64,000 nucleotides of DNA from Cordylochernes scorpioides. Lineage: Eukaryota; Arthropoda; Arachnida; Pseudoscorpiones; Chernetidae. The position numbers and the translations under genes were made by a program. The stretch covers positions 2,995,319-3,059,318 of the forward strand of contig CP092882.1 in assembly GCA_030710605.1 (NCBI GenBank), in the 5' to 3' direction. Below the pieces are notes generated by a model. It was not told where the DNA came from, did not search any database, and saw only the letters and a list, made by a program, of their open reading frames with translations. Positions 26,681-37,700 of this stretch are shown piece after piece; position 1 is the first letter of the stretch, and each line of letters begins with the position of its first letter.

Positions 26681-27307
26681 CTTAGCTGGGACTGGAAGCT
26701 GACCAGATATAAACTACATCCATGAACATTGGGAGTGGTGTCAGTTCAATGTTGAGATTTCCTCCCATATAGCCGGCAAGCTTTCTTGGCAAGGAGAGTA
26801 TTTAAAGAAATATTTGTACATCAAAGCTCCAGTTTCCTTAAATAACCTGTACAGAGAGAATGGCTGGCTTTAGAGGGTTCACCACTGATGGGCCAGACCT
26901 TCCCAATAATATTCCATCACAGTGAGAATTCAATATACAAGAAGTTATTTTATTAAAAAAAAAAAGGAATTAAAATAGTAAATTCTTACATACAGATTAC
27001 AGATCAGTTTAATAAAGACTCCAGGGCTAAGTTTCTTGTGCAAATCTTTTATTTTCAAGTTTCCGGACTTGTCAGTCCTTCAACAGGATTATCATAACAA
27101 TTTAATAACAAATACTATTTTTATATACACATTATTATTTACATATTTTGAATACTTATATTGAGAGAAATATATTACACTATTTGTGTGTGAAAACAAT
27201 ATTTTGAAATATATAGGTGCATGGTATAAAAAGGTGTATGCAACAATGTTACAGGAAAGTATATCAATTTATTGTTGTACCTGACTATACCAGAGGAGAT
27301 GTGGCAG

Positions 27308-27492
27308 GCCGGGGCTACCTGGAACTGAAGCGACGGCGGCAGTTGGCTGCAGCAGCGGGAGATGACGAGGACTGGGAGCCCCCCTGCAGTCTGGGGGCCG
27401 CGGTGCACCACTTTGAGAAGCTAGTCGACATCCCCACCCCCCGCTGGAGGAGGCTGGCCCCCCCTCCCTGTCCAGACATCCCCTCCACACAG
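27308..27492 (+). CDS. KANSL1: KANSL1-like exon, start of PEHE domain
   Basis: Acceptor gatgtggcag and donor gtgagt. It reads RGYLELKRRRQLAAAAGDDE and then CSLGAAVHHFEKLVDIPTPR-W-R. The motif hxxEKLxxIxTPxWR is the hallmark of the PEHE domain. In KANSL1 and MSL1 this domain binds the catalytic domain of KAT8/MOF. The phase in (one base carried) fits the previous exon, and it ends in phase 0. Confidence 0.78.
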
Positions 27493-27549
27493 GTGAGTGC
27501 CCCCTGCTGCAGGGAGGAGAGCAGGTGTTCAGTTGTTGTGTGCTGTCAG
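27493..27549 (+). other. 57-bp intron, in frame, no stop
   Basis: It starts gtgagtgcc and ends gtgctgtcag. Its length is 19 codons and the reading frame stays open, so both spliced and retained forms would be translatable. PEHE proteins run from TPxWR to an acidic SDExF-type stretch, which fits removal. Confidence 0.65.
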
Positions 27550-27975
27550 GATGTGAGCGACGAACACTTCTGTGAGCTGCACCTGCCCTTCGAGATGGAG
27601 GAGAGGAAGAAGAACGTGGGCTACCAGGGGGGCAGCAGTGGGGGGCTGGCCTCGGAGCCCTGGGTCTCTCGCCAGTTCCCTCTCATCGGGGAGGAGCTGG
27701 ATGCCCTGGCCCCACCCCCCTCCCCTCCCCCGGCCCTCCACGAGGAGAGCACCTCCTCAGCAGGGGTGTCCCCGTCCTCCTCCTCGGACTCTGAGACATC
27801 GTACCCCCTGTTCCCCCTGCCCCCCGGGCTGTCGGAGGAGGAGGACCTGCTGGAGGACATGGAGGAAGAAGACATGGAGGAGGAGCTCATAGATGAGGAC
27901 GACCCCAATGACCCGGAGTGGACAGTTCTCTCCTCCCACAGGGACAATCTCGTCATAAAGATTGCCAGAAGGTAA
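27550..27975 (+). CDS. KANSL1: KANSL1-like terminal exon: end of PEHE and acidic tail
   Basis: It starts DVSDEHFCELHLPFEMEERK, which fits the second half of the PEHE domain (SDE.F...H...E..E+). A Pro/Ser-rich stretch follows, then a strongly acidic tail (EEEDLLEDMEEEDMEEEL) and DNLVIKIARR with stop TAA at 27973-27975. The stop overlaps a perfect donor (AAG|gtaagt at 27972). If spliced to the acceptor ttctatgtag at 28980, the next bases give one Ser codon and TAA, so the protein is nearly the same either way. Human KANSL1 lacks such an acidic tail as far as I recall. Confidence 0.72.
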   Translation, partial: DVSDEHFCELHLPFEMEERKKNVGYQGGSSGGLASEPWVSRQFPLIGEELDALAPPPSPPPALHEESTSSAGVSPSSSSDSETSYPLFPLPPGLSEEEDLLEDMEEEDMEEELIDEDDPNDPEWTVLSSHRDNLVIKIARR

Positions 27976-30900
27976 GTTATTGTGCTCCAGAGATGTGGAG
28001 TAAACTGTTAGCCACGACCCAGGATCAAACCCCACAGTGGGCACTTTTTTTAAAGAAAAAAATTGCTTCAATAACCCTCAATTCTTGCAAAAGTTCAATC
28101 CCACCAGTGAGTGCAAATAACCAAATGGGTCTCTGGCACACTTGTAAGTGCAAAAGTCGAAAAGCTTCCTACCCACCATGTTGTTGTTTCTTATCCCCTT
28201 GTGTTACACAAGTCAAGCTCCTCGAGCACCCACCACTGTGCTGGTGTGACCTCAATAATCAAATTGTGGCCACCAGAGATATTTCAGGGTTCAGCTAGAG
28301 TTCACATCTGTTGTATATATATAAAACGAAGATGATTTTATTTTGTTACAAAAATGTTGGTAAGTAGTAAACAACTGCTTTTACTGTAAGTGAACCCTGT
28401 TCGGTTACTTGCACTCACTGGTGGGATTGGACTTTTACATGAATCGGGGACAATTCAAGATTTTTTTCCAGTAAAAAAAGTGTCTATTGCGGAAGATATG
28501 ATCCCAGGTCATGGGTGTTGAAAGTTGTACCCCCACAGCGTCCAACGATGGTGATATGGAAATGGGGATAGAAGAACAAATTCTAAGAAGGAAATTGTGT
28601 TTGCAGCATTGAGGTCTGGCACATGCTAACTAGCAATTGTTTCAGTGGACTTTGTATTCTTCAGTTTCTCTGTCCTCGAGTTGGTCCAGGTCTCCATACT
28701 TCTCCAGCTTGATATCTTTATTTCTTCATAGCTTCCATGTAGTCGTCCATACTTGCTCCATTCCTGTGTGAGGAATCCACCAGATAGCAATGGAGACTTG
28801 TCGCACAGAGAATGTATCCTTCAGGAGTTTGTTTTACAGTTCCCTATGTCTGAATATTCTAAAGTGGTAGCTAATAAAGCCTTGCAGGGGTTAAATGTTT
28901 GACCTCAACTGTCTTATTGAGTGAATATCCTCGTATTAAATACACATACACACTTATACATCATTTTATTTTCTATGTAGCTAAGTGTCAGAGAGCAGCT
29001 ATTTGGTAAGTTTGGTGTAGCAGGATGCTACAAACATGGACCTGAGCCTAAAGTTGTTGTTGTTGTTACTTATTCCTCAAGTCGTTTAAATGATCTCCAC
29101 TAGGTTCCACTGTCTCAGCTTTTTGGAGAAGGAAAGAGGGGTGCACCTGCTGTTGGTCTGAAGACCTGGAAGTACCACTCAGTGTGACTGCTTCTTTTGG
29201 TCTCCTGACGTGTAGCCGCTTCTATGGAGAACAGACAATTGATACCTTTCTACATTAGCTGGGTGTGTATCACAGCCTTCACGCCTAGGGTGGCCCTACC
29301 AGGAGTTAAACTCCCTGTGCTACCTGTTTACACCCCACTTTGAGGCTGTAGGATAGGGGGAGGGTGAGTTGTATATAGAAGCACATCTAGGTGAACACTT
29401 GTGTGAATTCCAGGGATGGAGCCTCAATAGGTGTGTAAAATGTCTCAATTTGACCAAAACTCACTTCAACACCAGTAGTTACTGTGTTCTGTTGTATATT
29501 TGAGAGTTTGGCATTTTTGCACCCAATTAACTAGTCTTGCTGACAAAGGGAGTGTTGGGATGGATGGAAACTGTCGTCTAGTAAATACTACTGCCGGATG
29601 AAAACCTTCCTCTCTCTGCCCATCACTTTCACTTTGTCCTCAAAGTTTGTCTTTTAACCATTTCTAGACAAAATCTCCCCCTTCTTTTTGACAAAGTGTT
29701 GTGTTAGTCAACTTTGACATTCTACAGACAATTAACATTCTCCAGGTGGGTTTTCCCCCAAGGAATAAATATAAGAGTGAAGTAACAATATTAGCTATTG
29801 TTGGTTTAAACACCCCAATGTAAGCAGGTTCCATGTGATGTGAAACACAAATATATAAATTGTTGCTCCCTATAATCCAAATTGTGCAGAAACCAACCTT
29901 GTCACTGAGTTGTCCTCATTCATTCTCCCTTTTGACCTCTTGTGATAGCAAAAAAAAAAAAGACAAAGCATCAAACTTTTATGCAGATTTTAAATATTAA
30001 AAATGCCTTAGGAAGGAAAAGAATTGACATGAGTTCCAATTTAAACATTGGAAGGGAGTGCACAAGCTTGGTTGTGTAGCTGGTTGAAGGTTTTGACCCC
30101 ATTTACATATCTATTGTTAATTGCATTCAGTGGAGACCTGGGCATTGTGTGTTGTCTCACATGTGTGATCTAACAAAATAGCATCTCCTGATTGGACAAT
30201 GTTTTTTTGTATGTAAGATAACACGAGAGGCACCATCTTTACTAAAATATCATAACCTAGTCTATTGGTCCTGAGTAGTGTTGCACGTAGACAGCACTAA
30301 ATATGTATTCCCACCGAGTTGTTGTTTCTTATTCCCTAGTGAAAAGATTGCATGAATTCCATGAGTTCATGCTTGTCGAGCTGTTTCATGATAAGAATTA
30401 GTATTCTCACTAGGATAAAGCACAATTTGGATTTTAGATTTTGTCTGATGATGATAACAACAATGTTACACAAATGTCACACATACTATTAACTTATTTG
30501 GCCTTATTTTCTTGTAGCTATTCTCACTGTGGTGTCATCTCTCTTATATCACATCTTCCATAGTCATCTTTTTTATGTTTTAATTATATATGAGAGTGTG
30601 TGATGGGATGTTTGCTTTGAATGTCACTCCGACCACTAAGACATTGAACCCTCTGTTTGCCCATTATATTATTATTTGATAGAAACCACAGTTTGGTTGG
30701 TGTGACATTGATGTTTGATCCTTGGAATTTGTGCCATCGGGCATGATGTTATAACCAGAGTTGTGTCCAGGTGAGACCGGTGTATAAAGAAGCTGTGTAT
30801 ATTTTTTAAAGAAGAAGAAGAAGAAAAAAGAATTTTTGCCCCTTTAAACAAGAATAGCTTTTTCTTTTTTCCTTCTTTTTTTTTTTTTTTCCTCTCCTTT

Positions 30901-31318
30901 GTAGATAGAAAATCTTTGTTAATTGTTTTGTTTCAGTTTTTTTTTTTTTAATGTTTTAGCATTTTTTTTGTAATATTCACATTTGCATACTGTCTCATCA
31001 CCACCACCACCATTTTGTTCCATCTAACAGATCATGTCCCCCCCTCTCCCCGTCTTTTATTATTATATATATATAGAATTTTCATTTCTCTTTTTAAAAA
31101 AAAATATCAATTTCATTATTTTTTACACACACAATATATACTCTGTACATATATGGAAGACACCCAGAATGTATTTATTTTTTCCCCTCGGATTGTAAAG
31201 TTCCGCCACCAAAGAGTCCATCATTGTAAATAGGAAGCGAGGAAGGAAATAAATAAATTCCTTGAGATCAATTTAAAAAAATAAAAAAAAAATCAAATAA
31301 AAATAAAACTATAAAGAA
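27976..31318 (+). other. Likely 3' UTR region of the KANSL1-like gene, with repeats
   Basis: No further coding support. It holds a diverged SINE-A (about 27995-28180, +), another (about 28340-28520, -), and reversed AAC-tailed retroelement ends near 28180-28230 and 30320-30395. A MITE family 1 piece lies at 30415-30520. Candidate poly(A) signals are aataaa at 28873 and a cluster of aataaa between 31247 and 31305. T- and A-rich tracts at 30790-31310 look like a UTR end. Confidence 0.4.
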
Positions 31319-31766
31319 ACTATTTGCTATCGATAATTTTGTCTGTGTGTTTTCCTCACTTTACATTAAGTTGTACACATTCTGATTGATCGATTGGAAG
31401 TATTTCTACAAATATATTAAAATTGGCTTGGTGCTTATCAGCTGTATTAGCTTTACCAGTTATATACCAGCATTCTGGTAGTTGGCAAAATTTGCATTTA
31501 ATAAAATATACTGGTTACACCAAGATTAATTTACATTAAATGGAATTCAGGCAGTCAAAAAAAATAGCATCCTAAAAATATTTTACTTGTGATTATAGCT
31601 CTGTTGTTGCATAGCTCTTGTAACTTTATTCATGCCACCATATTTGCATACCACACCACCACCATTGCTAAATTAATGTATTGTGGAGAATGGACCAGGA
31701 TAAATGTCATGTGTGTCTTTAATCAGTAACATTAATGTAAAAAGTATAAAATTGTTGATGAGGCCG

Positions 31767-31795
31767 TCATTCGGACGTTGGTGGTACCTCCGACC
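31767..31795 (-). CDS. WASHC4: WASHC4 last coding exon with stop
   Basis: Acceptor gtttatccag, then two bases completing Gly, then SEVPPTSE and TGA. The C-terminus of the family is poorly conserved, so this exon rests on acceptor, phase and an immediate stop. A minus-strand aataaa at 31625-31630 could end the transcript. Confidence 0.6.
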
Positions 31796-34700
31796 CTGGA
31801 TAAACATCCGTCAGTCCGCCCTAGTTAGTCCCTATGTAGTGTGAACTTACCTTTCTTGGCAGCTTTCTCCTCCGCGGCTGTCAGGTCTGCGCGGAAGAAT
31901 ATCCTGGCACTGCTGAGGGAGTAGTTGAGCAGATCAAACTCCTGCGCCACATTCAACTTGTTGCGCAATGAAGCATAGTGGCTCAATTTGTGGGGATTGA
32001 GGTAGATGTCACAGCCATCTCAAACATACACCAAAGTGAGATCCATCGCTGATGTAGACATGATGTTCAGGTAGAAGTTTGTTCCCCACAAAACATAAGA
32101 TTTGTGAATAAGACATGAGCTATATACAAGACTAGCCGAATGACCCGGGCAACGCCCGTGTTTTAATTTAGACACGTGGACCTGTTGGATCATTAACGCC
32201 CGTGTTTTACCCGATTGAATGTTTTTATTCAAATACTATTTGTTACAATTATAAATTGGCACCTTAAATAAATGCATATATTAGTTAATAACTATAGCCT
32301 ATGTGCTTTATCTGTCTATGTATTGTTGGCTTCCGTAGGCCTCTCTTACTGGGAAAAAGAAAGAGAGGATTCCATTTAGTTATTAACTAATATATGCATT
32401 TATTTAAGGTGCGACCCGCTCCAACACAATAGTTACAAAAAGCAAGTGGGGGGGGGGGGGGCAAAGTGTCTCGTGCAGTGGCGGTGCCATCGTAGCGAAC
32501 CAATAGGAGAGCGCCATTCCAAAATAAAAGCAAACGGTGACAGAGATGAAGAACGCATGACGCTCGTACTGTATATAGAATAACAAGAACAAATAATGCA
32601 GTTTCTGTACCACATTGTTATCAAATCCTGACTTGGATGTACCTCCACACACACTCAAATAACGATGCTGTGAGATGAGAACATTAGAGGCTCCCTCACC
32701 CGCTGGAAGTCCTCCAGCCGCCGTGTGGTGAGGTTCAACATCTGGTCCAGCTTGGCATCCTCCTTGGGCCCGGTGTTGCGGCGTTCAGTGTTGGCTCCAG
32801 CCTGGACACATTTTTCTTTAAAGAACAAAATTTTCCTGTGCCATAAATACAAGTTCATTCTTGCTATACTTTAATTATGTAAATTCTCACTGTTAATTTG
32901 CATATTTCCCCATTTACATACACAAAATGACACAGAGAAACATTCTACCATATGCTTATGTTGAGGGGAAGGGCTGGTCTCAAAGACTAACTTAATATTT
33001 TTACCAAAAAGTGTGGAGACCACACCTACTCCTATCAACACGTGATCTATGTTTTCTTCATAGATTGCAAAATACGTGGTGTCGCTGGAGACCTGCTGGC
33101 AATTCTCCACCAAACTCAGTGGCAGAGGTGCCATATTCATTGTTAGAAGAGGAGTAGACCTCTTTAAAAATCCTGACTTCAACTGACCCAGTTGATAGAC
33201 CTCAGCAAGGGAAACGGAGGAGCTGCGTCTGTACTCATGTTAGAGTCTGCAGCAAAGGCTTCTGCTTCCATGTTAGGAACAGGCTCAAATTACAGGCAAA
33301 GTCAGACTTTCACCAAAGTGTGCCTGGATCATGGTGCCATGATCAATGAAAGCTGCACCCCATTCCATGAGATCTATTGTACATAGTATCATGCATATAT
33401 ATAACTAACGAATGTACCCGGCTTCGCCCGGTTTTACTCAAGTTTGCCAGCTACTCCTATCTACCAATGTAGAGTTCAGACCTTGTCGTTAAGGCACTTG
33501 TCCCGCACCGACTGGAACCAGTGGAGGGAATCAAACTCCTGGTATTGGTCCAGCAGCTTGAGGATGTAGGCCACACCTGCGCAATGCTCCGTTGAGGCAA
33601 CGTCGCGTGGAATCATGGCTGACTCACCCATGGCAAATCCATCATCTGTGAAGGCTGCGCCGGTTTTGTTCTTCTTGCTCATCCTCTCCTTGCAACTGAT
33701 GGAGTGCTCCACAAAGTTGAGGGTCTGCGCAAGTATGCAAATGTTTCCTAGTTGCATATCCCATTGTGTTAGATCAGGTCAATGTCAGTCCTGGTGTACC
33801 TCGCCAATCAGGCTCCATCTATAGCCAATTGGTGGTAAGACCTCTTGGTTTCACTTGGTCCACAGATGTCCTAATCTAAATAAATAAATATTTAGGGTCT
33901 TATTATATTGTACCTTATCCTGTATTTTGTCTTCTTGATCTGGTGTCCTCAATCTATTAAGTTATCAAGCCTCAGCAGATGGCTCTTCTAACTTGGTTTA
34001 TTGACATTTCAATGTCCATACTCTCCCACTGTCATTGGGGACATGTCCTGGTGTTTTTCACCAAATTTCTTCCCCGCCACATCTCGAAGGTCTCCAGCAA
34101 TACCTTTGGCTGACCATATGCTGTGATTGTGGATGGAACAACAACTGGTCATTACACCTGGTCATTCGCTGTGGCTCCTGAAGTTATTCCTAGGAAAGAA
34201 CAGCCAACGAAGCAACTCCTGCTGAGCCCTCCCAATAGAGTACCTATCTTTAAAACCTAGTTTCAGAGCCAAAGTGGCCTTTATAGAGAGGTGTCCTCTT
34301 ACTGGAGGTTCTACTGTTCTTTTCAAATTGTTGTTGTAAGCATCAATCAAGTCGACTTTTGGTGACACTATGGACAAATATTCTCCAATTAAATCTGTTA
34401 GAGACAATCACTCACATCTAGTGACCTTCTGATAGCTTTCTTGACCCTTTCTAGCCAGCTTATTGCAAGTCTTCCTTTGTCCTTCAATTTTTAACAACAC
34501 CAACATCTTTTTTCAATCCCTTTGCATGAGAATTAGGTGTCTGAAGTAGGCCAGTCTTTTTTTCCCATTATTTGGGATTCTGGATCTACCAGGAATAATT
34601 TCATTTAAGATTGAAACATTTGTCCTTTTATCTGTCCATGGCACTCTATGTAGCTTTCTACATGTTCACATATCAAAGGCTACAATCTCTTTCTGCTCCA

Positions 34701-37700
34701 AGAGTCCAGCTCCATAAGTGACAGCAGGCAATGCCATTTCACATAACATTAACATAATATCAATTCTTGCTAAGGTATACAATTTAGATTATAAAATATT
34801 TAAACTATTTTTGACACGGATGATTTACTGCAATGATAAAATAATAGGAGGGCTTGGCTCATCAGTGAGGAACCCTCTCAGCAGTTTCGCCAGTTTAATC
34901 AACTATACCATGCTATTATCATTGCAGTAAGGGCAGTTGAAATTATTTCAAAAAGAATCATACTGTGTCAAAACTAGTTTACATTTGTTATAACAGATGG
35001 CTGTTATCCCAATGGCCAGATTGTCCCTGCCATGGATTCCTGCAAGAAGAAGAAAGCCAACAAGCCCCTTCAACCCTCGGTTAAAAAAAAAGAGTTTTCC
35101 CACTATGTACTAAGTGCAATTCTCAGCCTGCAACCCCAAAACACATTATTGACTGTATTGACTCATCCATTGATGAGCTCTACTCTTCCCCGGCAGACAC
35201 CATCAAAAGTCTCAAGCTTTACAAGCTTGATACCTTAGTGTGATTGAGTGGAGATAAGAAAGAAGAAGATAACAGATGGTGCACTGATTGACAATTGTAG
35301 ACTGGAAGCACTAAGGAAACATCACAGCGGAGCCAACTCACCAAGGGAGGCAGGATGATGTAGAAGTTCTTGAGGTGGATATGTTTGGGATCCTGGAAGG
35401 CTGAGGAGAACACCTCCACCAGGAGCTGGGGACACCACGCTGCTCTGTGAGATAACTTTATTCAGATTTGACCAATAACCAGGCAGTGCCAACTTTGATA
35501 TATACTGGATGGTTAATATATACTATAGTACATAATATATGCAGATTGTATACATAAAACAACACTTGAAGTTACACCGCATGAGTTTCTTTTCAATGAA
35601 AAATCAAAATTTATTTCAAGGTGAAATATTGACTATTTCTAACCTTTTTGGATGAGGTAAGAAAGGGTGATTAGGAAGAGTAATGATGAACGGAAAAATA
35701 AAAGTATCCAGGGATGGGATTTTTCCGTTCATCATTACTCTTCATAATTCACCCTTTCATACCTCATCCAAAAAGGTTAGAAATAGTCAATATTTCACCT
35801 TGAAATAAATTTTGATTTTTCATTGAAAAGAAACCCATGCGGTGTAACTTCAAGTGTTGTTTTACAATCACAAGCCGCAGTGTATTGTATATATGCAGAT
35901 TGTACCTAGATCTCTCCCTGCATAGTTATACATCAGAACAATACATTGGGTTCATCACCTAAACTTTACAAGTGAAGATAAATAAGCCCCAACACCAGTT
36001 TTGACAAATTCAGAGAACAACATGTATACCGTGGTTTCGGACCCTCATCAGTACAGGGACGGCTTCCATTTCATAACATCCTACAATAGGATAAACACAA
36101 GTAAATAAGACCAAATCCAAATAAATAAATAGTGTGTGATGTTTCAGTAACAATGTTGTTACCACATTCATTCAGTACTTTGTCTGAAGATGGTTACAGC
36201 GTTGTTATCACATTCATTCAGTACTTTGTCTGAAGATGGTAACAGCGTTGTTACCACATTCATTCAGTAGTTTGTCTGAAGATGGTAACAGCGTTGTTAC
36301 CACATTCATTCAGTAGTTTGTCTGAAGATGGTAACAGCGTTGTTACCACATTCATTCAGTAGTTTGTCTGAAGATGGTAACAGCGTTGTTACCGAAATGT
36401 CACACACTATCTATTTATTTAGATTTGGTCTTATTACCTTGTGTTTATAATCTATAATCCAAATTGTGTCTTTTCCTACAAGAGGAGGAATGAAATTGAA
36501 TTGACCACAATTAAAGTGTCTCTCTAGGTACATGAATCCTCCCACAACTTTATGTTGTATATAAAAGATTATAATTGCTTCGGTTCTTTATGATTGAAAT
36601 ATAAAATAAATAATTTGGATTAATGGAAAAAAGAATTAAGGCTGGATGGTTTCATCTCAACTGTAGTCTTATGTTGGCTGGAATACAGAGTTCTAGGCAC
36701 CTTTGGTTTCAAACAGGAACATTAGAACCTCTCTAAAGGACAACACCCAGTTAAAAAACCAAAATGTCTTCTAGAGAGAGCAACCATTGTTGTAATTTGG
36801 GGATGAAAACTGCCCTCTCTGTATAGAGGAGTCTCCTGTCAGGAGTTTGTGTTCTGGGAGGTTGTACACAACTTCACTTTGACAACAAGATTGAAGGTTG
36901 TTGTAACCATGTTGTATGTTGGGGTTAAACAACTGGGAGTGTTCTCACCAAGTGGCTGCTGTTGTAACAAGGTTATCTCTACTGTAATTTTTTTTTTTGC
37001 TTATCCCTAGTACACGTGGTACAGGCCATGATGATAATCATGGTGGGTAGAAGTTGGCGACTGCTTTTACTGTAAGTGTACCACATGTCTACACATGTGA
37101 AAAGTGGTTTGACTTTGCACTTACAAATATGCCAGAGCCCCGTTTGGTTAATTACAATCGCTGGTAGGGTTGGACCTTTGCAAGAATTGGGGGCCATTGA
37201 AGCTTTTTTTTTAGTTATAACTATAATTATTGGGGGGAAATTAACACAATTTTAAATGAGAAGTAAGATAGGTTTGAGCAACCAACAAAGTATACAACCC
37301 CACACCTTGAAGTAGTCGCTGCCCTCGGCAAAGTTCTTGCTGAGAGTGGAGATGGTAGAGTCCAGCTTGGCCGCAGCGTTGACACAATCATCTGACAGCG
37401 CCTCCTCCCGCGCCAGCTCTTCGAAGCAGACGATGTCCTCCAGGTCAGGGATGTACCGGATGGCGTTGCTGCAGCAGTGCAGGCCTCCTGACCGGATCAT
37501 ACGCACGTAGCCGAGGGCATTTCCTGCAGTTTTAGCAACTGTTACAATCCATCGTACCGCAGGAGTTCCACTAGATAGAGTATAACTTCCACTTGGAAGA
37601 TGTTTCTTGGCTCTTGAGCTCTACTACTGTACTGTACGATCCTGTTCATAGGTAGGAGACATTGTAGAATGGAATCTTGGTATTTAGGCAAACTATGGAA

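Noticed and set aside
32448-32461. G14 run as a G-quadruplex or regulatory site
   Set aside because: A single homopolymer in an intron next to a foldback repeat; no further sign of function, and homopolymer length is error-prone.
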